Notes under the pieces: model-generated | Database searches by the model: none | Seen by the model: the letters and a program-made list of their open reading frames with translations, nothing else | What the model was told of the DNA's origin: nothing | Part shown: positions 34,951 through 43,882 of the stretch, in pieces | Layout: each line of letters begins with the position of its first letter | Numbering within the stretch: position 1 is the stretch's first letter | Assembly: GCA_035644395.1 (NCBI GenBank) | Contig: DASQOR010000047.1 | Location: forward strand, 87,344 to 151,343 | Direction of reading: 5' to 3' | From: JBGPLJ01 sp035644395 | GTDB taxonomy: Bacteria > Pseudomonadota > Gammaproteobacteria > Steroidobacterales > Steroidobacteraceae | DNA: 64,000 bases | Position numbers and translations under genes: made by a program

Positions 34951-36641
34951 AAGCGATGTTCTCGGGCGTGCAGCAGGTCGGGCGCGCACTGATGTTGCCG
35001 ATCGCCGTGCTGCCCGTCGCTGGATTGCTGTTGCGCCTCGGCCAGCCGGATCTCCTGGATCTCGCGCCGATGGCGGCGGCGGGCAATGCGATCTTTGCCA
35101 ACCTGGGGCTGCTCTTCGCGATTGGAGTTGCCGTGGGTCTCGCACGCGAGAACCACGGCGCGGCGGGTCTGGCGAGCGTCGTCGGTTATCTCGTCACCAC
35201 GAAAGGCGCGGAGGTGCTGATCGGCGTGCCGGCCGACGCCATCGCCGGATTCACCGGCCAGGCCCAGGATCTCGCGGCCGCCGCGTACAAGGCGCACGAA
35301 CTTGCCAAGCTCAGCGTGCCGGCGGGCATCCTCTCGGGACTCATCGCAGGCTGGCTTTATAACCGCTACAGCGACATTGAACTCCCGAGCTATCTCGCGT
35401 TCTTCGGCGGCCGGCGCTTCGTGCCGATCGCGAGCGGCGTGGTCGGGCTCGGCCTCGCCGCGCTTTTCGGGTGGGGCTGGCAAGGGCTCGAACACGGGAT
35501 GGATGCGCTCAGCCGCTGGGTGCTCGGGTCGGGCGAGATCGGGCTGTTCGCCTACGGCGTGCTCAATCGCATCCTCATCATCACGGGCCTGCACCACGTC
35601 ATCAACAACATTGCCTGGTTCCTGCTCGGCGACTACAACGGCGTCACCGGCGATCTCAAGCGCTTCTTCGCGGGCGATCCGAGCGCAGGCGCCTTCATGT
35701 CGGGTTTCTTCCCCGTGATGATGTTCGGCCTGCCGGCCGCCTGTCTTGCGATGTACCGGGCAGCGCGGCCCGAGCGGCGGCGAGCCGTGGGCGGCCTGCT
35801 GCTGTCGATGGCGCTCACCGCATTCCTCACCGGCGTCACGGAGCCGATCGAATTCACCTTCGTGTTCCTCGCGCCCGTGCTCTATGCCGTGCACGCGCTG
35901 CTGACGGGCGTGGCCATGGTCGTGATGAACCTGCTCGACGTGCACCTCGGCTTCAACTTCTCGGCCGGGCTCTTCGACTATGTGCTCGGCTACAGTCGCG
36001 CAACGCATCCACTGCTGCTGATTCCAATCGGCCTGGTGTATTCCGGCGTGTACTACGGCCTCTTCACGTACTGCATTCGCCGGTTCGACCTGAAGACGCC
36101 GGGCCGCGAAGCGGGCGAGGTCGCAGTCGTCGCCGCGGCGCTTCCGGCGCGCGGCGACGACCGTGCGCGAGCCTTCATCGCGGCGCTCGGCGGCGCGCGC
36201 AATCTCGCGTCGGTCGATGCCTGCATGACCCGCCTGCGGCTTGCGCTCGTCGACCCGGGAGCGGTGGACGGCGAAGCCCTGAAGCGCCTCGGCGTGCGCG
36301 GCACGGTGAAGCCTTCAGCCAGGGAACTGCAGGTCATTCTCGGGCCGATCGCCGACCAGGTGGCCGGCGAGATGCGCGCTGTGCTGCGCGCGGGATCGGC
36401 GGCTGACGCTTCGCCCGAGAAACTGCTCGCCGCGCTCGGCGGCGCGTCGAATATCCGCGACCTGGCGGTGTCGTCGACCCGTCTTTGCTTCACGGTTGCC
36501 GACGATGCAGCGGTCGCCGCCGATGCGCTCGGCCGGCTCGGCGTGCGGGGCGTTGCCCGTCCGATTGCGAATCGTGTCCACGTCATCGTCGGTGCCGACG
36601 CACAGTCGCTGCTGCAGCGGATCCAGCCGCTCCTCGCCTGA
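34947..36641 (+). CDS. nagE: PTS N-acetylglucosamine permease IIC-IIB-IIB (NagE)
   Basis: A 564-residue membrane permease that imports GlcNAc with phosphorylation. The IIC domain fills about residues 1-385 and contains the TEPIEF substrate-site motif (298-303). Two IIB domains follow: the first (about 405-480) keeps the phosphorylated Cys426 in ACMTRLR. The second (about 490-564) aligns well but has Ser509 in place of the Cys (VSSTRLC), so it cannot carry phosphate in the usual way. There is no IIA domain; NagF supplies it. Confidence 0.94.
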   Translation: MKAMFSGVQQVGRALMLPIAVLPVAGLLLRLGQPDLLDLAPMAAAGNAIFANLGLLFAIGVAVGLARENHGAAGLASVVGYLVTTKGAEVLIGVPADAIAGFTGQAQDLAAAAYKAHELAKLSVPAGILSGLIAGWLYNRYSDIELPSYLAFFGGRRFVPIASGVVGLGLAALFGWGWQGLEHGMDALSRWVLGSGEIGLFAYGVLNRILIITGLHHVINNIAWFLLGDYNGVTGDLKRFFAGDPSAGAFMSGFFPVMMFGLPAACLAMYRAARPERRRAVGGLLLSMALTAFLTGVTEPIEFTFVFLAPVLYAVHALLTGVAMVVMNLLDVHLGFNFSAGLFDYVLGYSRATHPLLLIPIGLVYSGVYYGLFTYCIRRFDLKTPGREAGEVAVVAAALPARGDDRARAFIAALGGARNLASVDACMTRLRLALVDPGAVDGEALKRLGVRGTVKPSARELQVILGPIADQVAGEMRAVLRAGSAADASPEKLLAALGGASNIRDLAVSSTRLCFTVADDAAVAADALGRLGVRGVARPIANRVHVIVGADAQSLLQRIQPLLA

Positions 36642-36718
36642 GAGCGGCTGACGCCGGAGCTCGAGCAGCGATTACACTAGCCCCCGAGCCGCCGCTGCGC
36701 GGTTGAAGTGGGGACCCG

Positions 36719-38071
36719 TTGAATCCCGTCATCGATGTCGAGAAGCTCGTCGACGAGCAGCGGCTCGGGCGCTTCAACCTCAATCTCTTCGTCTGGTCGT
36801 TCCTCGCGATGTTCGCGGACGGCTATGACCTCGCGGTGATGGCCTTCGCGACGCCCGAGCTCGTGCGCCTCTGGCACGTGCCGCCGGACTCGTTGCGGAT
36901 GGCACTGGTCGCAAGCCTCATCGGCATCGTGTTCGGGGCGCTCCTCTTCGGCGTCATCGGTGACCGCTTTGGCCGCAAGCGCGCGATCGTGATCGGTTGC
37001 CTCGTGTACGGCCTCGCAAGCTTCGCGATCGTCCCGGCCGAGGACCTGACCCAGGTCGCATGGCTGCGCTTCCTCACGGGCATCGGCCTCGGCGGCGTCA
37101 TGCCGAACACCATCGCGCTCAATTCGGAGCTTTCGCCCAGGCGCTGGCGGGCGACGCTCATCGTGCTGATGTTCGTCGGCATTACGCTGGGCGCCGTCGC
37201 TCCGGGCCTGGTGAGCGCGGGGCTCGTGGCCGGGCACGGCTGGACGATCCTGTTCCTGATCGGCGGCATGGCGCCGCTGGTGATCGCTGCGGGAGTGGCC
37301 CTCTATCTGCCCGAGTCCGTGAAGCTGCTGGCCCGGCAGCCCGACCGTCGCGCGACGCTCCTCAAGACAGCGCGCAGCCTGCGGCGCGACCTCGCGATTC
37401 CCGACGATGCCGTCTTCCAGGTGCAGCGGGCGGCAGAGCTCGCCGGTTCCGGGCTTCGGCAGATTTTCAGCGGCGGTCTGGCGCCGATCACGACGCTGCT
37501 CTGGGTGTTGTTCGCGGCAGCGCTGCTCAGCAACTTCTTCCTGAACGGCTGGCTGCCACTCATTTTCACCGGCAATGGGCTCACGGCTCACGAAGCGGCC
37601 GTCGCGACCACCTGGTATCACGTAGGCGCGGCGCTCGGCGGCATTGCCGTGAGCGTGGTGCTCGACCGCTTCGGCGTCATGATCATTGCCGTGCTCTTTG
37701 CCCTCGCCGGTCCCTGTGTCGCCGCCATCGGCTGGCCCGGCCATTCGTTCGCGATGCTCGCGTTGCTCGTTGCGCTGTCGGGCTTCACGGTCGTCGGTGC
37801 GATCTTCGGGATCAATGCGAGCGCGGGACTCCTGTACGCGACGGAATTCCGCTCGAAGGGCGTGGGCTGGGCCTTCGCGGTCGGGCGCGTCGGCTCGATT
37901 GCGGGCATTCTGATCGGCGGGGCACTCATCGCGCGCCACCTGCCTTTGCCGCAGCTGTTTCTCGCGCCGGCGGCGCCGATGGCCGTCGGCGCGTTCGCGG
38001 CGTTCGGGCTCGTCTATTTCTGCTACCGGCGCTTTCGGGGTTTCAAGCTCGACGACGTGCCCGCGTCATGA
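36719..38071 (+). CDS. MFS transporter, aromatic acid:H+ symporter type
   Basis: A 450-residue permease with 12 predicted helices starting at TTG. AMFADGYDLAVMAFATPEL and GVIGDRFGRKRAIV are AAHS signatures. It follows the nag genes after 77 bases but its type fits the aromatic-acid genes downstream better, for example uptake of protocatechuate, vanillate or a related acid. It converges on the aldehyde dehydrogenase gene with a six-base overlap of coding ends, so no terminator separates them. Confidence 0.88.
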   Translation: MNPVIDVEKLVDEQRLGRFNLNLFVWSFLAMFADGYDLAVMAFATPELVRLWHVPPDSLRMALVASLIGIVFGALLFGVIGDRFGRKRAIVIGCLVYGLASFAIVPAEDLTQVAWLRFLTGIGLGGVMPNTIALNSELSPRRWRATLIVLMFVGITLGAVAPGLVSAGLVAGHGWTILFLIGGMAPLVIAAGVALYLPESVKLLARQPDRRATLLKTARSLRRDLAIPDDAVFQVQRAAELAGSGLRQIFSGGLAPITTLLWVLFAAALLSNFFLNGWLPLIFTGNGLTAHEAAVATTWYHVGAALGGIAVSVVLDRFGVMIIAVLFALAGPCVAAIGWPGHSFAMLALLVALSGFTVVGAIFGINASAGLLYATEFRSKGVGWAFAVGRVGSIAGILIGGALIARHLPLPQLFLAPAAPMAVGAFAAFGLVYFCYRRFRGFKLDDVPAS

Positions 38072-39484
38072 CGGGGTTTTCAGGATGCTGATGACGCGCG
38101 GCTCCATGTTCTCCTTCAGCCCGAGAATCGAGTAGACACGGCCGATCCCGGATTCCTTCGCGCCACCGAAGGGTACCGTCGCCGAAGTGGCGCGGTGTTG
38201 ATTGACCCAAGCCGTTCCGACCTCGAGCCTCGCCGCGATCTTCGCCGCCCGTTCCAGATCGCGACTCCAGACCGATCCGCTCAGTCCGTAGCGCGTATCG
38301 TTTGCCCGGCGAACCGCATCGTCGACGTCCGTGAATTTCATGACGGGAACGATCGGCCCGAATTGTTCCTCGCGCACCAGGCGGCTCGACTCGTCGACGT
38401 CCGCAACAATAGTCGGCGGAAAGAAATAGCCGTGTCCGGGCGGCACTTCGCCACCCGCCAGGATGCGGCCGCCGCGCCGCTTGCTGTCTTCGAGGATGGC
38501 GATCAGTTTCTCGTATTGCATGCGGTTCTGGATCGGCCCGAATTGCGTCTTCGGCTCGAGCCCATCCCCGATCCGGGCCGCTCGCGCTTCGCTCGCGAGC
38601 GCCTCGCAGAGCGCGTCGTGGATCCCCTCGTGCGCGTAGATGCGCTTGATCGCCATGCAGACCTGGCCACTGTTCACCATCGCGGCAAAGAACAGCTTGG
38701 GCGCGACGGCCTGGGGGTCGACGTCGTCGAGCACGATGGCGGCATCGTTGCCGCCGAGCTCGAGCGTCAGGCGCTTCAAGGTCGCGGCGGCGCTCGTCAT
38801 GACCTTCTTGCCGGTGGCGGCCGAACCCGTGAAGGAGATCTTGTCGATGCCCGGATGGATGGTCATCCACTCGCCGAGGTCATCGCCTCCCGCGAGCACG
38901 TTGACGACGCCCGCCGGAAAAACCTCGCGCAGCAATTCACCCATGCGGAGCGTTGCGAGCGGCGTGTAGGGAGAGGGCTTCAGGATGACCGTGTTACCGG
39001 TGTAGAGCGCCGAGACCAGAGGGCCGGCCGCGAGATTGATCGGCGCGTTCCAGGGCGTGATGACGCCGACCACACCGAGGGGCCGGTAGGCGAGCTCGAT
39101 GCGGCGTTCGGCGTCGTCCACCAGCACTTCGGGCACGATCGCGATCTTCGCCAGCCCCTCCGATTGCGATGCGGCCCGGCCGATCTCATCACGGGACTGC
39201 GAGACGGGTTTTCCCTGTTCGCGCGTCAGGAGCTCCGCCAGGGCCGGTTGTTCGGTGCGCAGAGCCGCGGCCCAGCGGTGAATCAGGGCGGCACGCTCCG
39301 CGAAGGCTCGCGCGCTCCAGGCGCCGAAGGCACGCCGAGCGGCGGTCACGGCTCGATCCAGTTCGCTGCGGCCGGCTCGCGGGCAGCGGGCAAAGATGGC
39401 GCCGGTCGCCGGATTGACGACTTCGAGCGTGGCCTTCGTGGTGACGGCTTCGCCGTCGATGGTCAGACGGAATGCGTCGTTCAA
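38066..39484 (-). CDS. NAD(P)-dependent aldehyde dehydrogenase
   Basis: A 472-residue enzyme of the ALDH superfamily. Key residues are Asn147 in TPWNAP, Glu242 in LELGGND and the catalytic Cys276 in NSGQVCMA; FTGSAATGKKV is the cofactor loop. The start is TTG at 39484, supported by GGGAGG six bases upstream; the nearby ATG is out of frame. It is divergent from ligI and shares a 161-base regulatory gap with it. Oxidation of an aromatic aldehyde such as vanillin or protocatechualdehyde to its acid would fit the neighbourhood, but this is inferred. Confidence 0.92.
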   Translation of the reverse strand: MNDAFRLTIDGEAVTTKATLEVVNPATGAIFARCPRAGRSELDRAVTAARRAFGAWSARAFAERAALIHRWAAALRTEQPALAELLTREQGKPVSQSRDEIGRAASQSEGLAKIAIVPEVLVDDAERRIELAYRPLGVVGVITPWNAPINLAAGPLVSALYTGNTVILKPSPYTPLATLRMGELLREVFPAGVVNVLAGGDDLGEWMTIHPGIDKISFTGSAATGKKVMTSAAATLKRLTLELGGNDAAIVLDDVDPQAVAPKLFFAAMVNSGQVCMAIKRIYAHEGIHDALCEALASEARAARIGDGLEPKTQFGPIQNRMQYEKLIAILEDSKRRGGRILAGGEVPPGHGYFFPPTIVADVDESSRLVREEQFGPIVPVMKFTDVDDAVRRANDTRYGLSGSVWSRDLERAAKIAARLEVGTAWVNQHRATSATVPFGGAKESGIGRVYSILGLKENMEPRVISILKTPS

Positions 39485-39501
39485 GTCATGCCTCCCAAGT
39501 C

Positions 39502-39516
39502 ATGTCTCGAAGACAT
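39502..39516. promoter_or_regulatory. Palindrome in the ALDH/ligI divergent region
   Basis: ATGTCT-CGA-AGACAT is a perfect six-base inverted repeat in the gap between the divergent ALDH and ligI genes, 17 bases upstream of the ALDH start. Two copies of AAGTCATG lie next to it (39483-39490 and 39498-39505). It could be an operator for an unseen regulator; there is no independent support. Confidence 0.3.
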
Positions 39517-39645
39517 TGCCTCCGTCTATTACAGGCATCGCTTTGGCGGATGCCCAACCGTCGCTATGCACTCCCAGTCGAGCGCGATTCTGCTCGCGAT
39601 GCGATTGTTTCGCTCATCCCCCGCTCGCTACGATACCCGACCCCG

Positions 39646-40521
39646 ATGATCCCCACCTGCCAAGCCCCGGATCCGAATCCCCGCAAGCCCGCATTCAAGC
39701 CGCCCGCGGGCGCATGCGACGCGCACTGCCATATCTTCGGGCCCGGCGACCGCTATCCCTATGCGGCGGATCGGACCTATACGCCGCCCGATGCGCCCCT
39801 GTCGCGGTTCAAGGAACTGCAATCGCTCCTCGGGCTCGAGCGCGCGGTGCTCGTCAATGCGAGCTGCCACGGCACCGACAACCGGGTGATCGTGGATGCC
39901 ATCGCCGGGAGCGGGGGACGCTACCGCGGCGTCGCGAATGCCGATGACAGCTTCACGGACAAGGACTTCGAAAAGCTGCACGCGGCCGGCTTTCGCGGCG
40001 TGCGCTTCAATTTCGTCAGGCACCTGGGCGGCATGCCGGAGATGGGCAAGTTCCATCGCATCGTCGCGCGCGTGCGGCCGCTCGGCTGGCACGTCGACCT
40101 GCATTTCGACGCCGGCGATCTCCTCGAGCATGCGGAGCTCCTGGCGAAACTTCCGGTGCCGTTTCTCATCGATCACATGGGCCGCGTGCCGACCCGGGCG
40201 GGCCTCGGACAGGAGCCGTTCCGCCGGCTACTGGACGTCGCGCGCAGCAATGAACGGTGCTGGGTGAAGATCAGCGGCGCCGAGCGCATTTCCAGTGCCG
40301 GGCCGCCGTTCACCGACGCCGTGCCGTTTGCCCAGGCGCTCATCGCCGCCGCACCGGACCGAATCCTCTGGGGCACCGACTGGCCACATCCCAATATCGC
40401 AAAGCACATGCCGGACGACGGCGATCTCGTCGATCTCGTGCCGCTCTTTGCGCCGGAGCAGGCGACGCAGCGGCGCATCCTGGTCGATAATCCGCAGCGG
40501 CTCTATGGATTCGGCGCTTAA
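39646..40521 (+). CDS. ligI: 2-pyrone-4,6-dicarboxylate hydrolase
   Basis: A 291-residue amidohydrolase closely resembling Sphingobium LigI. It opens 2-pyrone-4,6-dicarboxylate (PDC), an intermediate of protocatechuate 4,5-cleavage. His27-x-His29 (DAHCHIFGP), His177 (IDHMGR) and Asp245 (GTDWPHPN) form the active site, and ASCHGTDN and GVRFNF are further LigI-like stretches. It is the first gene of the ligI-ligA-ligB-ligC operon, with 21 bases to ligA. The ATG at 39646 is chosen because the family start fits and upstream residues look non-coding. Confidence 0.92.
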   Translation: MIPTCQAPDPNPRKPAFKPPAGACDAHCHIFGPGDRYPYAADRTYTPPDAPLSRFKELQSLLGLERAVLVNASCHGTDNRVIVDAIAGSGGRYRGVANADDSFTDKDFEKLHAAGFRGVRFNFVRHLGGMPEMGKFHRIVARVRPLGWHVDLHFDAGDLLEHAELLAKLPVPFLIDHMGRVPTRAGLGQEPFRRLLDVARSNERCWVKISGAERISSAGPPFTDAVPFAQALIAAAPDRILWGTDWPHPNIAKHMPDDGDLVDLVPLFAPEQATQRRILVDNPQRLYGFGA

Positions 40522-40542
40522 ATCCCGCGAGGCACCCAGTCG

Positions 40543-40983
40543 ATGGCAGCAAAACGCAAGGCCGCTCCGGCACGCAAGGTCCGCAAGGAGCCGATCCAGG
40601 GGTTCGACGATGTCCCGGGAACGACGCTCTTCGACATGCAGCGGGCGCGCCAGGGCTATCACCTCAACATGTTCTGCATGAGCCTCATGAAGGCGGCGAA
40701 CCGCGATGAATTCCGCGCGAACGAGGCGGCCTACCTCGAGAAGTTTCCGATGACGGCCGAACAGCGCGATGCGGTCCTCAAGCGCGACTGGAACCGCATG
40801 ATCTGGAACGGCGGCAATATCTATTTCCTGTCGAAGCTTTTCTCGTCGGACGGGCTTTCCTTCCAGCATGTGGCCGCGCTCATGACGGGGTCCACGCAGC
40901 AGCAATACGCGGACATGATGCTGCACGGGGGCCGGTCGATCGAAGGCAACCGCAGCAAGTCGGAGCAACCCAAGCGTGGCTAA
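40543..40983 (+). CDS. ligA: Protocatechuate 4,5-dioxygenase, alpha subunit
   Basis: A 146-residue helical subunit that caps the active site of LigB. Recognisable parts are GTTLFDMQRARQGYHLNMF near residue 27 and WNRMIWNGGNIYFLSKLF near residue 86, both typical of LigA. It begins with a short Lys/Arg-rich extension (about 1-18). The coding end overlaps the start of ligB by eight bases, so the two subunits are translated together. Confidence 0.95.
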   Translation: MAAKRKAAPARKVRKEPIQGFDDVPGTTLFDMQRARQGYHLNMFCMSLMKAANRDEFRANEAAYLEKFPMTAEQRDAVLKRDWNRMIWNGGNIYFLSKLFSSDGLSFQHVAALMTGSTQQQYADMMLHGGRSIEGNRSKSEQPKRG

Positions 40984-41842
40984 GGTCATTGCGAGCGTGA
41001 ACTGTTCGCACGTGCCGGCGATCGGCGCGGCATTCGACCAGGGCAAGACGCAGACGCCGTACTGGAAACCGGTCTTCGACGGCTTCGACATTTCGAAGCG
41101 ATGGATCGCGGACCTCAAGCCCGACGTCGTCATCCTCGTCTACAACGATCACGCGTCGGCGTTTTCACTCGAGATCATTCCGACGTTCGCACTCGGTTGT
41201 GCGGCGGAGTTTCCGCCAGCCGACGAGGGCTGGGGTCCGAGGCCCGTGCCGACCGTCTACGGACACCCCGAGTTCGCCTCGCACATCGCGCAATCCGTGA
41301 TCCTCGACGAGTTCGACCTCACGGTCGTCAACAAGATGGCGGTGGATCACGGCCTGACCGTGCCGCTCTCGCTCCTGTTCGGCCAGCCGAAGGAATGGCC
41401 GTGCAAGATCATTCCACTGCCGGTGAACGTCGTCGTGTTCCCGCCGCCGACGGGCAACCGCTGCTACCACTTCGGCAAAGCGATCAAGAAGGCCGTCGAG
41501 TCGTATCACGAGGACCTGAAGGTCGTGATCTTCGGCACGGGCGGCATGTCGCACCAGCTGCAGGGCGCCCGCGCGGGCCTCATCAATTCGAAATTCGACG
41601 CGGCTTTCCTCGATAATCTGGTGAAGAACCCGAAGAAGGTCGCGAAGATCGAATTCCTGGAATACGTGCGCGAGGCGGGCTCGGAGGCGATCGAGCTCGT
41701 GATGTGGCTCATCTCGCGCGGCGCGCTCGACGATGAGGTGAAAGAGGTCTATCGCTTCTATCACGTGCCCTCGTCGAACACGGCCCTCGGCCATCTCATC
41801 CTCGAGAACAAGCCCTCGAAAAAGAGGAAATGGAAGCAATGA
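40976..41842 (+). CDS. ligB: Protocatechuate 4,5-dioxygenase, beta subunit
   Basis: A 288-residue catalytic subunit of the type II extradiol dioxygenase that cleaves protocatechuate to 4-carboxy-2-hydroxymuconate semialdehyde. Fe(II) ligands are His12 (CSHVP), His59 (YNDHA) and a Glu in GSEAIE (most likely Glu241); the catalytic His194 lies in GGMSHQL. The start is GTG at 40976 inside the end of ligA. The gene ends in ATGA shared with ligC. Confidence 0.96.
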   Translation: MAKVIASVNCSHVPAIGAAFDQGKTQTPYWKPVFDGFDISKRWIADLKPDVVILVYNDHASAFSLEIIPTFALGCAAEFPPADEGWGPRPVPTVYGHPEFASHIAQSVILDEFDLTVVNKMAVDHGLTVPLSLLFGQPKEWPCKIIPLPVNVVVFPPPTGNRCYHFGKAIKKAVESYHEDLKVVIFGTGGMSHQLQGARAGLINSKFDAAFLDNLVKNPKKVAKIEFLEYVREAGSEAIELVMWLISRGALDDEVKEVYRFYHVPSSNTALGHLILENKPSKKRKWKQ

Positions 41843-42786
41843 AGATCTGCATGGCAGGGCAGGGCGCCTTCGGGGTGAAGCACCTCGAGGCGATCCAGAA
41901 GATCCCGGGCATCGAGGCCGTGACGCTCGCCGGCGGCAGTGCGGAATCGACCGCGGAAGTCGCGGCCAAATTCAATATCCCGCACTGGTCGCTCGATCTG
42001 GGCGAGTGCCTGGCAAGGCCGGGCGTCGAGGCCGCGATCCTCACGACACCGACGCAGATGCACGCGAAGCAGGGCGAGCAGTGCCTGCGCGCCGGCAAGC
42101 ACGTGATGATCGAGATTCCGATCGCGGACTCGCTCGCGGATTCCGAGCGGCTGGTGCGCGTGCAGAAGGAAACGGGGCTCGTCGCGATGGGCGGTCATAC
42201 GCGCCGCTTCAATCCGAGCCATCAGTGGATCCACAAGCGGATCAAGGCCGGGGAGCTGAAAGTCCTGCAGATGGACGTGCAGACGTACTTCTTCCGCCGC
42301 ACGAACATGAATGCGCTCGGCAAACCGCGCAGCTGGACGGATCACCTCCTGTGGCATCACGCCTGCCATACGGTGGACCTCTTCCAGTACCAGACCGGGG
42401 AGAAGGCCTCGCACTGCCATGCGCTGCAGGGACCCATGCACCCGACGCTCAAGATCGCCATGGACATGAGCATCCAGTTGAAAACGGCGGCCGGCGCGAT
42501 CTGCACGCTGTCGCTCTCGTTCAACAATGACGGGCCGCTCGGCACGTTCTTCCGCTACATCTGCGACAACGGCACTTATATCGCGCGCTACGATGAACTC
42601 GTCGACGGCAAGAACAACCCGATCGACGTCTCCAAAGTGGACGTGTCGATGAACGGCATCGAGCTGCAGGACCGCGAGTTTTTCGCCGCGATTCGGGAGC
42701 AGCGCGAGCCGAACGCGAGTGTCGCGCAATGCCTGACCGCCATGCAGACGCTCGACCGCCTCGAGCGCAGCCTCAAGGAAAGCTGA
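41839..42786 (+). CDS. ligC: 4-carboxy-2-hydroxymuconate-6-semialdehyde dehydrogenase
   Basis: A 315-residue NAD(P)-dependent oxidoreductase of the Gfo/Idh/MocA fold that turns the LigAB product into PDC. The nucleotide-binding start is MKICMAGQGAFGVKHL, and the second domain carries the catalytic-type stretch GGHTRRFNPSHQW and WHHACHTVDLF. The ATG at 41839 overlaps the ligB stop by four bases and matches the usual LigC start; an ATG nine bases upstream is also in frame. Together with LigI this completes protocatechuate to oxalomesaconate. Confidence 0.93.
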   Translation: MKICMAGQGAFGVKHLEAIQKIPGIEAVTLAGGSAESTAEVAAKFNIPHWSLDLGECLARPGVEAAILTTPTQMHAKQGEQCLRAGKHVMIEIPIADSLADSERLVRVQKETGLVAMGGHTRRFNPSHQWIHKRIKAGELKVLQMDVQTYFFRRTNMNALGKPRSWTDHLLWHHACHTVDLFQYQTGEKASHCHALQGPMHPTLKIAMDMSIQLKTAAGAICTLSLSFNNDGPLGTFFRYICDNGTYIARYDELVDGKNNPIDVSKVDVSMNGIELQDREFFAAIREQREPNASVAQCLTAMQTLDRLERSLKES

Positions 42787-42804
42787 CCGGTGCCGGAGCT
42801 GACC

Positions 42805-42898
42805 GGTGCCGGTGTTGGATTAGTGGGGATTTGCTTGATCGGGTCGTGTCAGGAGTCGCCGTGGCAACACAAATCCCCAGTAATCCAACACCGGCACC
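42805..42898. repeat. 29-bp inverted repeat around the hydrolase start codon
   Basis: The arms 42805-42833 and 42870-42898 are inverted copies matching at 28 of 29 positions; they include GGTGCCGGTGTTGGATTA. The 36-base spacer holds the ribosome-binding site AGGAG and the GTG start of the next gene. Short direct repeats flank it: CTGACCGGTGCCGG twice on the left and GGCACCGCTGAAGTT twice on the right. This looks like an inserted REP-type element, and in mRNA it could fold and mask the start. Confidence 0.75.
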
Positions 42899-43865
42899 GC
42901 TGAAGTTGGCACCGCTGAAGTTGCCGGCGCGGGAGATACCCGTGCCGACCACGGTGAGCGCCGAGGCGCGGACATTCCTGGCGACACCGCGGCCACCGTT
43001 TCCCGAATGGCCGGCGCTCGGCGATACCGCGGCCTGGCGTGAAGCGGTCGCGCGCTCGAATGCGATCTTTGCGCCGATTCACGAGGAGCACCGCCGGCAG
43101 TTCGACGGCACGCTCGAAGAGCGGAAGCTCGCCGGCTTCGCGCTCTATGAAGCGCGGCCAAACACCATTCCGGCGCGCAATCGCGACCGCGTCCTCCTGT
43201 TCCTGCATGGCGGCGCCTACGTGTTCGGTGGCGGCTCGCTCGCCGGAACCGGTGCACTGCCGATCGCCGGCGCGGCCGGCTATCGCACCTATTCACCCGA
43301 CTACCGCATGCCGCCCGACCATCCGTTTCCGGCGGCGCTCGACGACGCCGTCGCGAGCTATCGTGAATTGCTGAAGTCGACGCCCGCGAACCGTATCGGC
43401 ATCGTCGGCTTGTCGGCGGGCGGAGGCCTTGCCGCGGCCATGGTGCTGAAGGCGCGCGAGATCGGTTTGCCGTTGCCGGGCGCAGCGGTGCTGCTGACGC
43501 CCGAGGCGGATCTCACGGAGTCCGGCGATACCTTCGTGACCAATGTCGATCTCGATATCGTGCTCAAGAAGCCGATGATGCGCCTCAACCAGCTCTACGC
43601 GGCGAATGCCGATTTGAGGAATCCCTACCTGTCGCCGGTGTTCGGCGACTTCAGCAAAGGCTTCTGCCCGACGTTCCTGCAATCGGGCACGCGCGACCTG
43701 CTGCTTTCGAACACGGTGATCCTGCACCGGGCCCTGCGCCGCGCGAACATCGAGGCGGAGCTGCATGTGTGGGAGGCGATGCCGCACGCCGGTTTCTTCG
43801 GCGCTCCCGAAGATGCCGAGTTGCTGGCCGAGCAGCTGCGGTTCCTGGATCGCCATCTCGGCTGA
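42861..43865 (+). CDS. Alpha/beta hydrolase (hormone-sensitive lipase-like esterase)
   Basis: A 334-residue esterase-type protein. The oxyanion motif is HGGAYVFGGG (116-125) and the catalytic triad is Ser185 in GLSAGGG, Asp279 in SGTRDLL and His309 in MPHAGF. The GTG at 42861 follows AGGAG by five bases. The first 20 or so residues (including APLKLAPLKLP) are encoded by the inverted repeat and its flanking direct repeats, so the N-terminus is probably not original. An ester of an aromatic acid could be its substrate given the lig genes. Confidence 0.88.
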   Translation: MATQIPSNPTPAPLKLAPLKLPAREIPVPTTVSAEARTFLATPRPPFPEWPALGDTAAWREAVARSNAIFAPIHEEHRRQFDGTLEERKLAGFALYEARPNTIPARNRDRVLLFLHGGAYVFGGGSLAGTGALPIAGAAGYRTYSPDYRMPPDHPFPAALDDAVASYRELLKSTPANRIGIVGLSAGGGLAAAMVLKAREIGLPLPGAAVLLTPEADLTESGDTFVTNVDLDIVLKKPMMRLNQLYAANADLRNPYLSPVFGDFSKGFCPTFLQSGTRDLLLSNTVILHRALRRANIEAELHVWEAMPHAGFFGAPEDAELLAEQLRFLDRHLG

Positions 43866-43882
43866 GTTCCTGGATCGAAACC

